From the NCBI RefSeq assembly GCF_005144795.1, contig NZ_SWFJ01000006.1, positions 1-64,000 on the forward strand: DNA of 64,000 nt. Reading direction: 5' to 3'. This document shows, one piece after another, positions 36,347 through 44,851 of this stretch (within the stretch, counting starts at the first letter, position 1; every line of letters begins with the position of its first letter). Below the pieces are notes generated by a model. It saw only the letters and a list, made by a program, of their open reading frames with translations, searched no databases and had not been told where the DNA came from. The DNA is from Streptococcus mitis (GTDB lineage: Bacteria > Bacillota > Bacilli > Lactobacillales > Streptococcaceae). Both the position numbers and the translations under genes were made by a program.

Positions 36347-37732
36347 CTATCTCACCTCCCCTTGAGTATTGCTACTCTGAGATGTGAGTGGTTTGGTAAT
36401 TGTCACTTTTTTCACATGACTGAGACCCTGACTAGTCATCTCAATCCAATAATCAACCACAGAGATCAAGGGATCTAAACGATGGCTAATGATCAGAAAA
36501 CTTCTTCCCTGATTTCTCTCCTCCACAATCCACTTGCAAAAATAATGGCAGGCTCTATCATCCAAACCTGCAAAAGGTTCATCTAGCAAAATCACAGACG
36601 CCTTGCTGGTCAAGATGGTCAAGAGCTGAAGAATCTTTTGCTGGCCACCACTTAATTGATAGGGACTCTTATCAAATGCCTGCTCCAGATCAAAATATTG
36701 TAAAGCTTGGAGAATCCGCTGATTTCTTTCAGAGTCTGGACTATCTAATTGCAGTTCCTCTCGCAGACTGACTCTGATAAACTGCTTCTCAGCTTCCTGA
36801 ACAACACCCGTCAGGTCACGATACAAACTCTTTTTCTTTTTCAGGACTGTCCCCTTCCAGGTAATGCGCCCCTTATACTTTTGAAATTGAAGAATAGATC
36901 GAAAGAGGGTTGATTTCCCGACACCATTATCACCCAAGATACAGGAAATCCCTTGGTAAAATGTGAAATCCGCAATTGAAAAGAGGGGATGCTTATCCAG
37001 CTCACAAGTTGTTCGATCCATATGGAATAGTTCTGGGCTAGAAGCAATCTCCTTTGAAACAGCCTGTGTCATTTCAGAGGCAGGGATTTGATTTATTTTC
37101 GTTAGTTGTCCGTCTCTTAGCTCCACCATATGGTCGATATAGGCTTCATAGTCAGATAAATCATGGTCGCACAAAATAACTGTCTTCCCATTAGAGGCCA
37201 ACTCTTTTAGAATCTCCAATATCTCTATCCTACTCTTGCGGTCAATGGAAGCGAAGGGCTCATCCAAGAGATAGACCCTAGGATTCATAGCAAAGAGAAC
37301 AGCCAAAGCAGCCTTTTGCTTTTCCCCACCTGATAAGTGATGGATGGGACGGTGCAAGATCTTCTCGCAGCGACATTGTCGAACCACATCTGCTATTTTA
37401 GAATCAATTTCCTGAACGGGATGCCCAATATTTTCCAAGGTAAAAATCAGCTCCTCAAACAAGTTCTCCATGGTAAATTGATGATTGGGATTTTGAAAGA
37501 GAATACCAACCGTCTGGACACGTTCGATGATAGAAAGCTGACTGACCTCGCTCCCATTTATCAGGACTTGACCGCTATAGGGAAGAGAACTGACTTGGGC
37601 AATCATTTGAAAGAGGCTGGATTTTCCTGAACCACTGCTCCCAACTAACAAGGTAAAGGCTTGCGCATGAAAAGTAAAATCAAGCGGCTCAGGGAAGATT
37701 GGTGACTGAATCGCTCGTAGTTCCAGCCCCAT
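36347..37732 (-). CDS. ykoD: Double ABC ATPase of thiamin-precursor ECF transporter (YkoD)
   Basis: A 461-residue protein made of two fused ABC ATPase domains. Domain 1 has Walker A GSSGSGKSS (about residues 32-40), signature LSGGEKQKAA (about 134) and Walker B VYLLDEPFA. Domain 2 has Walker A GDNGVGKST (about 268), signature LSGGQQKI (about 361) and Walker B VILLDEPFAGLDD. It energises the YkoE/YkoC HMP transporter. It starts directly after the ykoE stop codon. Confidence 0.93.
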   Translation of the reverse strand: MGLELRAIQSPIFPEPLDFTFHAQAFTLLVGSSGSGKSSLFQMIAQVSSLPYSGQVLINGSEVSQLSIIERVQTVGILFQNPNHQFTMENLFEELIFTLENIGHPVQEIDSKIADVVRQCRCEKILHRPIHHLSGGEKQKAALAVLFAMNPRVYLLDEPFASIDRKSRIEILEILKELASNGKTVILCDHDLSDYEAYIDHMVELRDGQLTKINQIPASEMTQAVSKEIASSPELFHMDRTTCELDKHPLFSIADFTFYQGISCILGDNGVGKSTLFRSILQFQKYKGRITWKGTVLKKKKSLYRDLTGVVQEAEKQFIRVSLREELQLDSPDSERNQRILQALQYFDLEQAFDKSPYQLSGGQQKILQLLTILTSKASVILLDEPFAGLDDRACHYFCKWIVEERNQGRSFLIISHRLDPLISVVDYWIEMTSQGLSHVKKVTITKPLTSQSSNTQGEVR

Positions 37733-38293
37733 CTATGCCTTGCCTCCAGCTGCAAACTGATGATAGAGTTTGACAATGGCACGAACCAAGATGGTACAGA
37801 AGAAAAAGACGGAAATAAAACGTACTACAAGCAAGGAAAGGACAAAAGGAAGGGAGAAGGCATAGTAACCTAACTTAATGTATTCATAGACAAAGCTAAC
37901 AAGCGTAATCCCAATACTATTGGCAGTTAGAGAGAGCCAACTTTCATAGCGATTCTTGGTTACGATAAAACCAAGTTCACTTCCCAAACCTTGAACCAAG
38001 CCAGACAAAAGGGCACCTAGACCGAATTGGCTACCATAAAGGACTTCAGCAAGTGCAGCTAGCACTTCTCCAATCGTTGCACTTCCGACTCTTGGAACAA
38101 AGATTGCAGCAATAGGCGCAGCCATACACCAGAGACCAAAGAGGATTTCATTGGCAAAGGCCTGCAAGCCAAGAGGTGCTAAAATCAGGGTGAGGATATC
38201 AAACAGATAACCTGAACCCACAAAAACGCCACCAAAAAAGATAGACAAGAAAGCAAGTAAGATAACATCTTTTAACTGCCATTTTTTCAACAT
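37733..38293 (-). CDS. ykoE: ECF transporter S component YkoE (HMP/thiamin)
   Basis: A 186-residue membrane protein with five or six helices that binds the transported thiamin precursor, probably HMP. Family-like segments are LKDVILLAFLSIFFGGVFVG near the N terminus and LGALLSGLVQGLGSELGF (about residues 94-111). The start at 38293 (MLKKWQLKD) has AAAAGGAG 7 nt upstream; eleven more in-frame codons extend into the leader. It is the first gene of the seven-gene operon behind TPP riboswitch 2. Confidence 0.92.
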   Translation of the reverse strand: MLKKWQLKDVILLAFLSIFFGGVFVGSGYLFDILTLILAPLGLQAFANEILFGLWCMAAPIAAIFVPRVGSATIGEVLAALAEVLYGSQFGLGALLSGLVQGLGSELGFIVTKNRYESWLSLTANSIGITLVSFVYEYIKLGYYAFSLPFVLSLLVVRFISVFFFCTILVRAIVKLYHQFAAGGKA

Positions 38294-38378
38294 AAAAAAC
38301 TCCTTTTTTAAAGAAAAGTGGGGCATACAAGGTGAGCTACCTAAATGCTTTGTATCATCTTCATCCAGTTTCGTAAAA

Positions 38379-38412
38379 GAAAAAACTCTAATTACAGATA
38401 GGAATTAGAGTT
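38379..38412 (-). terminator. Riboswitch-controlled terminator before ykoE
   Basis: AACTCTAATT/AATTAGAGTT (38384-38393 and 38403-38412) form a perfect 10-bp stem with a 9-nt loop, and T-run TTTTTTC follows on the minus strand. It lies between TPP riboswitch 2 and ykoE, so TPP binding should end transcription here. Confidence 0.85.
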
Positions 38413-38457
38413 CAGCTTACAAGATTAGATGGTTAGTTTCTAAAAATACAAAACCAT

Positions 38458-38548
38458 TTCACATTTCCCTTCGCCAGTCTTAACTGTATCAGGTTCAATG
38501 GGTATCATCTCAGCCTAAAGCACCCCAAATGTCTTTATTATTTAATTA
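38458..38548 (-). promoter_or_regulatory. TPP riboswitch 2 (ykoE operon)
   Basis: The minus strand reads GGGGTGC, GGCTGAGATGATACCC, GAACCTGATACAGTTAAGAC and GGCGAAGGGAAATGT, the full THI box, closed by P1 ACATTT/AAATGT (38461-38466 and 38527-38532). The whole 91 bp (38458-38548) is identical to 41176-41266. An upstream -10 TATAAT lies at about 38556-38561 on the minus strand. Confidence 0.96.
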
Positions 38549-38632
38549 TATAAATATTATAACAAACGATTTATTCTAGTTCAAGAAATTGAACTGGAAA
38601 TACAGCAGATCTTTCTTTGGTTAGATAGATAC

Positions 38633-39262
38633 CTATTGTTCACTCATTTCTCGAACAGTTTTTTCTATATTTTTTGCATACGATATTGCTGAAATGATTG
38701 AAACACCGTCAACATTGGTCTTCATAATGTCTTTAATATGTTGCGTCTGTATCCCACCAATTGCAACTAAGGGCATTCGTGGCAATAGTTTTCTCATCAA
38801 TTTAAGACCTTCATAACCTATAGCACCACCAGCATCATCTTTTGACTGGGTATCAAATACAGGACCAACACCAACATAATCGACATATTCAACTTTTGAT
38901 TGTTGAAATTCTTTCTCGTTTTTTATAGAAAGACCAATTATTTTATCTGGCATCAATTTTCTAATTTCATCAACTCCAAGATCATCTTGTCCTACATGTA
39001 CGCCATCAGCGTCAATTTCCATCGCCAAATCAATATCATCATTAACAATAAACGGAACATTGTATTTTTTACAAAGATCCTGTAGTTTAATTGCTAATTC
39101 GACTTTTTCTTTACCTTCTAAGGCTCCCTCCCCTTTTTCACGGAATTGAAATAAGGTTATACCACCTTTTAAGGCTTCCTCAACGACCGTATATAGATCT
39201 TTTCCTTGGTAAGTAGTCGTTCCACAAATAAAATATAGTTTTAGTAATTCTTTATGAAACAT
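38633..39262 (-). CDS. thiE2: Thiamin-phosphate synthase ThiE (copy 2)
   Basis: A 209-residue second ThiE. Key segments are FQFREKGEGAL (about residues 38-48), the diphosphate/Mg motif NDDIDLAMEIDADGVHVGQDD (about 73-93) and VGPVFDTQSKDDAGGAIGYEGL (about 131-152, with the GGA-IG phosphate loop). It is clearly divergent from copy 1. DNA is noticeably AT-richer than the neighbouring thiamin operon. It is 1 nt after thiM2 and ends about 80 bp before riboswitch 2. Confidence 0.93.
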   Translation of the reverse strand: MFHKELLKLYFICGTTTYQGKDLYTVVEEALKGGITLFQFREKGEGALEGKEKVELAIKLQDLCKKYNVPFIVNDDIDLAMEIDADGVHVGQDDLGVDEIRKLMPDKIIGLSIKNEKEFQQSKVEYVDYVGVGPVFDTQSKDDAGGAIGYEGLKLMRKLLPRMPLVAIGGIQTQHIKDIMKTNVDGVSIISAISYAKNIEKTVREMSEQ

Positions 39263-39263
39263 C

Positions 39264-40046
39264 TTACTTCACTCTTTTGAATTCCTTTACATCTTCATCT
39301 GTAATCTCATATAAGGCATTTATAAATTCAACTTTAAATGTTCCAGGAAGATGTCCATTTGGACGTTTTTCTGCCATTTCTCCAGCGATATTATAAACCA
39401 ACATTGCTGTTTCTAATGATTTCAATTCTTGACCTTTTTCAAGTCCGATAAAGCTTGCTACTACAGCACCTAATAAACATCCAGTCCCAATAACTTTTGG
39501 CATCATGGCACTACCATTATGAATCGTTACCACTTCTCCATTAACCGCAATAGCATCCACTTCACCTGTTACTATTATAGGAATATTGAGCTTCTCATTT
39601 GCTGCTAGAGCAATTTCGTCAATATTATCTACGCCCGCACTATCTACTCCTTTAGATGCCACATTTATCCCTACTAAAGAGGCTATCTCTCCAGCATTTC
39701 CCCTTATCGCAGCTAGTTTGTAATTGTTAATTAGATCATCTGCTACTTTTTTTCTATATTCTCCTGCTCCACAGGCTACAGGATCTAAAACTGCTGGGAC
39801 ATTATATTTCTCTGCAATTTTCAAAGCAGCTTGGTATAATTTCCAATTTTCATCTGTCAATGTTCCTATGTTTATTAATAAACCTCCAGCATACTTTAAC
39901 AAATCCTCTAAATCTGCAGGAAACTCACTCATAGCTGGTGATGCACCCAGTGCTACTAATCCATTTGCTGTGAAATTTTTTACTACATCATTAGTGATAC
40001 AGATAACCAATGGTGCTTTTTCTTTTAATAATTTTAAACTTGTCAT
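39264..40046 (-). CDS. thiM2: Hydroxyethylthiazole kinase ThiM (copy 2)
   Basis: A 260-residue second ThiM. It has [21 protein letters not shown] (about residues 17-37), [15 protein letters not shown] (about 88-102), IRGNAGEI and the canonical anion-hole [10 protein letters not shown] near 187. The start at 40046 has AAGGA 7 nt upstream; seven further in-frame codons upstream overlap that site. Like thiE2, it is AT-rich compared with thiM copy 1. With tenA2 and thiE2 it forms a second salvage operon under riboswitch 3. Confidence 0.93.
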   Translation of the reverse strand: MTSLKLLKEKAPLVICITNDVVKNFTANGLVALGASPAMSEFPADLEDLLKYAGGLLINIGTLTDENWKLYQAALKIAEKYNVPAVLDPVACGAGEYRKKVADDLINNYKLAAIRGNAGEIASLVGINVASKGVDSAGVDNIDEIALAANEKLNIPIIVTGEVDAIAVNGEVVTIHNGSAMMPKVIGTGCLLGAVVASFIGLEKGQELKSLETAMLVYNIAGEMAEKRPNGHLPGTFKVEFINALYEITDEDVKEFKRVK

Positions 40047-40174
40047 ATTGAAATCCTTCCTTTTCACTTTATACGATCTACTGATTTCGATTTATCTCTA
40101 TCTTTCGTTAAGAAATTTTTTTATTTACATTGAATAATTTACCTCATCAAATTTGTAAATATCCTAAACCTTCT

Positions 40175-40843
40175 CTAGGCGTCATAGCCAATATCAAAAA
40201 AGGCTAATTCTAAAGCAACCGCTTGATTCCAACGTTCCTGAAGTTCTGTCAAATCCTCTCTACCTTTCCCGACACGATTAAGTTCGTCAACCAGAAATTG
40301 AACCCACTCTGCAAAGAAAGGACCTCTGTGGAGATTAATCCATTCCGAATGAATGTAGGCTTCAGGTAGAGCCAAATCTGTAGAACCCCAGTCTAAATAG
40401 AGACCTTCTGCAATAACCAGCATGACCAAAAGATGGGCATAGTTTGATGAATCCACTGCCGAATACATTAGATCCTGAAAGGCTTTTGTTACAGGATGCA
40501 AGGTCACTTCCAGATAATCATTCTCAGATACTTTTAACTCTTTGAAAGCCTTCTGGAAATAACCGTCTTCATCTGCTTCAAGAAAGCCTAGTTGCTTGGC
40601 AAAACGAAGCTTGGATTCAAGCTGGTCTGCGTGGGCTACGCAGGCACCCAGCATGGATAAGAAGGCATCAAAGAAGTGATAATCTTGAATTAGGTAGTCT
40701 TTTAAGACCTTATTCTCAATTCTCCCCGCAAAAAGTTCCTTAACAAAACGATGATTGATTGCAGCCTGCCAATCCTTCTGACTGCTTTTTAATAATTCTC
40801 CAACAGTCAAACCTGGCTCAAATGCATAGTCTTGTGTTTCCAT
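40175..40843 (-). CDS. tenA2: TenA family protein without catalytic Cys (TenA_E-like)
   Basis: A 222-residue TenA-fold protein. Where copy 1 has the Cys-containing LLPCPWLY segment, this one reads VIAEGLYLDWG, with no Cys, while the C-terminal ALELAFFDIGY keeps a Glu. That is the TenA_E pattern, thought to act on a different thiamin breakdown product (N-formyl or amino pyrimidine). It is the first gene after riboswitch 3, with a BOX element in between. The 128-bp gap to thiM2 has no obvious terminator. Confidence 0.88.
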   Translation of the reverse strand: METQDYAFEPGLTVGELLKSSQKDWQAAINHRFVKELFAGRIENKVLKDYLIQDYHFFDAFLSMLGACVAHADQLESKLRFAKQLGFLEADEDGYFQKAFKELKVSENDYLEVTLHPVTKAFQDLMYSAVDSSNYAHLLVMLVIAEGLYLDWGSTDLALPEAYIHSEWINLHRGPFFAEWVQFLVDELNRVGKGREDLTELQERWNQAVALELAFFDIGYDA

Positions 40844-40962
40844 ATTTACTTCTCCTCTCTTTACTCATTAGTAATTAATAAAACACCAAGAAATACAAAG
40901 CAAAATCGTAATTCCACCTGATACTTTTAAAGAACATCGAGGGCATTTGCAGAGAGATACCT

Positions 40963-41069
40963 AATACTCTTCGAAAATCAAATTCAATCCACGTCAGCTT
41001 CGCCTTACCGTACTCAAGTACAGCCTGCGGCTAGCTTCCTAGTTTGCTCTTTGATTTTCATTGAGTATA
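40963..41069. repeat. BOX-family repeat (copy 2)
   Basis: The 107-bp element has the same ends as copy 1 (AATACTCTTCGAAAATC and TTGATTTTCATTGAGTATA) and the GCGGCTAGCTTCCTAGTTTG boxA segment. It lies inside the leader between TPP riboswitch 3 and tenA2. Confidence 0.85.
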
Positions 41070-41094
41070 AACAAGCCTATCCAGTTTATATAAA

Positions 41095-41129
41095 CAAAAA
41101 AACTCCAATTACAATCAAGAATTAGAGTT
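41095..41129 (-). terminator. Riboswitch-controlled terminator before tenA2
   Basis: Arms 41101-41110 and 41120-41129 form a 10-bp stem with one G-U pair, followed by a T-run on the minus strand. It is the counterpart of the terminator before ykoE and shares its sequence in part. Confidence 0.8.
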
Positions 41130-41175
41130 TAGCTTACAAGATTAGATTGTTCATTTCGACATACGAAAAAAACTG

Positions 41176-41266
41176 TTCACATTTCCCTTCGCCAGTCTTA
41201 ACTGTATCAGGTTCAATGGGTATCATCTCAGCCTAAAGCACCCCAAATGTCTTTATTATTTAATTA
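41176..41266 (-). promoter_or_regulatory. TPP riboswitch 3 (tenA2-thiM2-thiE2 operon)
   Basis: Identical over 91 bp to riboswitch 2. P1 is 41179-41184 with 41245-41250. The promoter is probably TGC-TATACT on the minus strand at about 41274-41282. The 568-bp gap between tenA2 and lctO is accounted for by this riboswitch, its terminator and BOX copy 2. Confidence 0.96.
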
Positions 41267-41375
41267 CTGCACCAGTATAGCAAAAAATGAAAGCCCTAGC
41301 AAGATATTTGACTGAAAAATATATTTCTATAGTTTTTGATACATTTTCCCTCATTGAAACTTTTAAAATACAAGC

Positions 41376-41399
41376 AAAAACCTCCACATTATGTGGAGG
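41376..41399 (-). terminator. lctO terminator
   Basis: CCTCCACAT/ATGTGGAGG (41381-41389 and 41391-41399) with five T following on the minus strand, 13 nt past the lctO stop. Confidence 0.88.
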
Positions 41400-41411
41400 C
41401 AAGCTATTTTA

Positions 41412-42548
41412 TCAATACAATTTTAAGTCACGAGGGTCAACTGGGAAGGTTGGGTTGTATGGATTGTGACGAAGTTTGAAGTGTTTAACATCTTCAATAG
41501 TCTGAGTTCCAGACAACTGCATGACTGTCTTCAATTCCGCATTTAAGTGTTCAAAGACTTGACGCACACCAACACTACCACCAAGAGCCAAACCATAGAT
41601 AACAGGGCGACCAATAGCTACCAAGTCTGCTCCTGAAGCCAAGGCTTTAAAGACGTGTTGACCACGACGAATACCTGAGTCAAAGACGATTGGCACGCGT
41701 TTATCAACTGCTTCTGCTACTTCTTGAAGTGAGTCAAAGGCAGCTGGTCCACCGTCAATTTGGCGACCACCGTGGTTAGTCACCCAGATACCAGAAGCTC
41801 CTGCAGCAAGCGAACGTTCAACGTCCTCACGGCATTGTGGTCCCTTGACATAAACAGGAAGTCCTGAGTATTCAGCGATAAATTCTACATCGCGTGGAGA
41901 CAAGCGTTGTTTAGCTGATTTGTAAACAAAGTCCATTGATTTACCAGCACCTTCTGGTAGATATTCCTCAACAATCGGCATGCCAACTGGGAAGACAAAA
42001 CCATTACGCTTGTCCACCTCACGATTACCCCCTACAGTCGCATCTGCTGTCAAGACAATCGCTTTGTAGCCTTCAGCCTTCACACGGTCCATGATGTGGC
42101 GGTTAATACCATCATCTTTACTAAAGTAAAATTGGAACCAGTGAGGTGTCCCTTGAAGGGCTTCTGTAATTTCTGGAAGGTCAACAGTAGAGTAAGAGCT
42201 AGTTGTATAGAGGGAACCAAACTCATGAACACCACGCGCAGTCGCCACTTCACCCTGTTCATTTGCTAATTTATGAGCTGCAACAGGCGCCATAATGATT
42301 GGTGAAGACAATTTTTCACCTGCAAATTCAATCTCTGTACTTGGATTTTCAACATCACAAAGAGTATGAGGAACGATGAGTTTGTGGTTAAAGGCACGAA
42401 TATTCTCACGTAAAGTGAAGGTATCTTCCGCCCCACTAGCGATATAGCCAAATGCTGCTTTAGGAATAACTTGTTGCGCCATTGGCTCCAAATCATATGT
42501 ATTGATGAAATCTACATGACCTTCTGCATTGCTTGTTTTGTATGACAT
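41412..42548 (-). CDS. lctO: L-lactate oxidase LctO
   Basis: A 378-residue FMN-dependent alpha-hydroxy-acid oxidase converting L-lactate and O2 to pyruvate and H2O2. Visible active-site parts are the FMN-binding PIIMAPVAAHKLA (about residues 92-104), WFQFYFSKDD near 142, the catalytic His-Arg in NHGGRQIDGGPA (about 262-273) and FDSGIRRGQHVFKALA. Length is typical of bacterial lactate oxidase. Together with SpxB it makes H2O2 and feeds pyruvate back to SpxB. A palindromic cre site upstream fits carbon-catabolite control. Confidence 0.96.
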   Translation of the reverse strand: MSYKTSNAEGHVDFINTYDLEPMAQQVIPKAAFGYIASGAEDTFTLRENIRAFNHKLIVPHTLCDVENPSTEIEFAGEKLSSPIIMAPVAAHKLANEQGEVATARGVHEFGSLYTTSSYSTVDLPEITEALQGTPHWFQFYFSKDDGINRHIMDRVKAEGYKAIVLTADATVGGNREVDKRNGFVFPVGMPIVEEYLPEGAGKSMDFVYKSAKQRLSPRDVEFIAEYSGLPVYVKGPQCREDVERSLAAGASGIWVTNHGGRQIDGGPAAFDSLQEVAEAVDKRVPIVFDSGIRRGQHVFKALASGADLVAIGRPVIYGLALGGSVGVRQVFEHLNAELKTVMQLSGTQTIEDVKHFKLRHNPYNPTFPVDPRDLKLY

Positions 42549-42565
42549 AAAATGCCCTCCTTAAT

Positions 42566-42581
42566 AAGTAAGCGTTTACTT
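42566..42581 (-). promoter_or_regulatory. cre site upstream of lctO
   Basis: AAGTAAACGCTTACTT is an almost perfect palindrome matching the CcpA consensus core (AARCG). It lies 18 nt before the lctO ATG, a position where binding would normally repress. Confidence 0.8.
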
Positions 42582-42721
42582 TGTATATTACAAAAATATC
42601 TTAACTCTTTTTTCAAAATTTTTCAAATATTTTGTTTGAAAATTTCAGAAATTCTAGGACTATGATAAAAAATCCCTATAACAGCAATAAAAAATACATA
42701 TTATTCAAAGGAGATTTTAAG

Positions 42722-42730
42722 TGCTACAAT
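42722..42730 (+). promoter_or_regulatory. Amino-acid ABC operon promoter (extended -10)
   Basis: TGC-TACAAT (TACAAT at 42725-42730) lies 33 nt before the TTG start at 42764. Because it falls inside the longer open frame that begins at 42632, it supports the shorter coding sequence. Confidence 0.6.
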
Positions 42731-42763
42731 AACTGTATTATTTCTAGATGGGAGGTTCTATTT

Positions 42764-43444
42764 TTGGATTGGTCCATTGTTGAACAATATCTACCACTAT
42801 ATCAAAAGGCATTCTTTCTGACCTTGCATATTGCAGTTTGGGGAATTTTGGGATCCTTTCTGCTCGGTTTAATCGTTAGTATCATCCGACATTATCGAAT
42901 CCCTGTTCTGGCGCAAGTGGCGACAGCCTACATTGAATTGTCACGCAACACGCCCCTTTTGATTCAACTCTTCTTTCTCTACTTCGGTCTTCCCCGAATC
43001 GGGATTGTCCTATCTTCAGAAGTCTGTGCCACTTTAGGACTGGTCTTTTTAGGAGGCTCCTATATGGCAGAATCTTTCCGAAGTGGGCTGGAATCCGTCA
43101 GTCAAACCCAGCAGGAGATTGGATTAGCAATCGGTCTGACACCTCTACAGGTCTTTCGCTATGTGGTTCTTCCGCAAGCAACAGCGGTGGCCCTACCGTC
43201 TTTTAGTGCCAATGTCATTTTCCTCATCAAGGAAACCTCTGTTTTCTCAGCAGTAGCTTTGGCCGACCTCATGTACGTCGCCAAGGACTTGATTGGGCTC
43301 TACTATGAGACAGACATTGCGCTAACTATGTTGGTAGTTGCTTATCTGATGATGCTTCTACCCATCTCACTAGTCTTTAGCTGGATAGAAAGGAGGCTCC
43401 GCCATGCAGGATTCGGGAATCCAAGTACTCTTTCAGGGAAATAA
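42764..43444 (+). CDS. Polar amino acid ABC transporter permease (first)
   Basis: A 226-residue HisM-type permease with five membrane helices and the inner-membrane-complex signature QEIGLAIGLTPLQVFRYVVLPQA (about residues 118-140). The proposed start is TTG at 42764 (MDWSIVEQYLPLYQK), with GGAGG 8 nt upstream; upstream ATG codons in frame lack a ribosome site and lie before the promoter. It overlaps the second permease by 41 bp. It is part of a four-gene operon; the substrate is likely a polar amino acid such as Glu/Gln or Cys, which cannot be settled here. Confidence 0.87.
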   Translation: MDWSIVEQYLPLYQKAFFLTLHIAVWGILGSFLLGLIVSIIRHYRIPVLAQVATAYIELSRNTPLLIQLFFLYFGLPRIGIVLSSEVCATLGLVFLGGSYMAESFRSGLESVSQTQQEIGLAIGLTPLQVFRYVVLPQATAVALPSFSANVIFLIKETSVFSAVALADLMYVAKDLIGLYYETDIALTMLVVAYLMMLLPISLVFSWIERRLRHAGFGNPSTLSGK

Positions 43445-44081
43445 TCTCCTGAGAATCTTACAGGGATTAGGTGTCACAATTGGCATTTCTATCCTGTCTG
43501 TCCTCTTATCCATGATGTTCGGAACAGTCATGGGAATCATCATGACCTCCCATTCTAGAATCATACGATTTTTAACACGATTGTATCTGGAATTTATCCG
43601 TATCATGCCCCAGCTGGTGTTGCTCTTTATCGTTTATTTCGGCTTGGCTCGAAACTTTAATATTAATATCTCAGGTGAGACTTCAGCTATTATCGTTTTT
43701 ACCCTCTGGGGAACAGCTGAAATGGGGGACTTGGTCCGTGGAGCCATCACTTCCCTCCCTAAGCATCAGTTTGAAAGTGGACAGGCACTAGGTTTGACAA
43801 ATGTTCAACTTTACTACCACATCATCATCCCACAGGTCTTGAGAAGATTGCTACCACAAGCCATCAACCTTGTCACTCGGATGATCAAAACCACTTCCTT
43901 GGTTGTCTTGATTGGGGTAGTTGAAGTGACCAAGGTTGGACAGCAAATCATCGATAGCAATCGCCTGACTATCCCAACTGCTTCTTTTTGGATTTATGGA
44001 ACCATTCTGATCTTGTATTTCGCAGTCTGCTTTCCTATTTCCAAACTATCCACTCACCTAGAAAAACATTGGAGGAACTAA
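43404..44081 (+). CDS. Polar amino acid ABC transporter permease (second)
   Basis: A 225-residue HisM-type permease with five membrane helices. The coupling-loop signature is QFESGQALGLTNVQLYYHIIIPQ (about residues 121-143). The gene starts inside the end of the first permease gene, with AAAGGAGG 7 nt before its ATG. The two permeases would form the heterodimeric pore. The ATPase gene starts with no gap after its stop. Confidence 0.9.
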   Translation: MQDSGIQVLFQGNNLLRILQGLGVTIGISILSVLLSMMFGTVMGIIMTSHSRIIRFLTRLYLEFIRIMPQLVLLFIVYFGLARNFNINISGETSAIIVFTLWGTAEMGDLVRGAITSLPKHQFESGQALGLTNVQLYYHIIIPQVLRRLLPQAINLVTRMIKTTSLVVLIGVVEVTKVGQQIIDSNRLTIPTASFWIYGTILILYFAVCFPISKLSTHLEKHWRN

Positions 44082-44840
44082 ATGTCTGAAACTATCTTAG
44101 AAATCAAGGAACTCAAAAAATCCTTCGGAGACAATCCCATCCTCCAAGGTCTATCCCTACAAATCAATAAAGGGGAAGTTGTCGTCATTCTAGGACCCTC
44201 TGGTTGTGGGAAAAGTACCCTCCTTCGTTGTCTCAACGGCTTAGAAAGTATTCAAGGTGGAGATATCCTGCTGGATGGTCAGTCTATCGTTGAAAATAAA
44301 AAAGACTTTCACCTAGTTCGCCAAAAGATTGGCATGGTCTTTCAAAGTTATGAACTCTTTCCCCATCTGGATGTCCTACAAAACCTCATCCTAGGTCCTA
44401 TCAAGGCTCAGGGACGCGACAAGAAGGAAGTAACTGAAGAAGCTCTGCAACTACTGGAACGTGTTGGTTTACTGGATAAACAACATAGCTTTGCGCGTCA
44501 ATTATCTGGTGGACAGAAGCAACGGGTTGCAATTGTCCGTGCTCTCCTCATGCATCCAGAAATCATCCTTTTTGACGAAGTGACTGCTTCGCTGGATCCA
44601 GAAATGGTGCGTGAGGTTCTAGAACTTATCAATGATTTAGCTCAAGAAGGGCGCACCATGATTCTAGTAACCCACGAAATGCAGTTTGCCCAAGCCATTG
44701 CCGATCGCATTATCTTCCTCGACCAAGGGAAAATCGCTGAAAAAGGAACGGCTCAAGCCTTCTTTACCAATCCTCAAACCAAACGAGCTCAGGAATTTTT
44801 AAACGTCTTTGACTTTAGCCAATTTGGCTCATATCTATAA
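44082..44840 (+). CDS. Polar amino acid ABC transporter ATPase (GlnQ-like)
   Basis: A 252-residue ABC ATPase. Walker A GPSGCGKST is at about residues 37-45, signature LSGGQKQRVA near 141, Walker B ILFDEVTASLDPE near 164 and switch His in LVTHEMQFA near 200. The family-typical LRCLNGLE follows the P-loop. It energises the two permeases upstream. Note DEVTASLDP, with Val-Thr where most have Pro-Thr; this is common in GlnQ-like ATPases of streptococci. Confidence 0.93.
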   Translation: MSETILEIKELKKSFGDNPILQGLSLQINKGEVVVILGPSGCGKSTLLRCLNGLESIQGGDILLDGQSIVENKKDFHLVRQKIGMVFQSYELFPHLDVLQNLILGPIKAQGRDKKEVTEEALQLLERVGLLDKQHSFARQLSGGQKQRVAIVRALLMHPEIILFDEVTASLDPEMVREVLELINDLAQEGRTMILVTHEMQFAQAIADRIIFLDQGKIAEKGTAQAFFTNPQTKRAQEFLNVFDFSQFGSYL

Positions 44841-44851
44841 AGGAGATTTTT

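Noticed and set aside
42632..42763. Longer first permease starting at ATG 42632
   Set aside because: The extension is Asn/Lys/Tyr-rich, crosses the TGC-TACAAT promoter and lacks a ribosome site; the TTG at 42764 has GGAGG at 8 nt.
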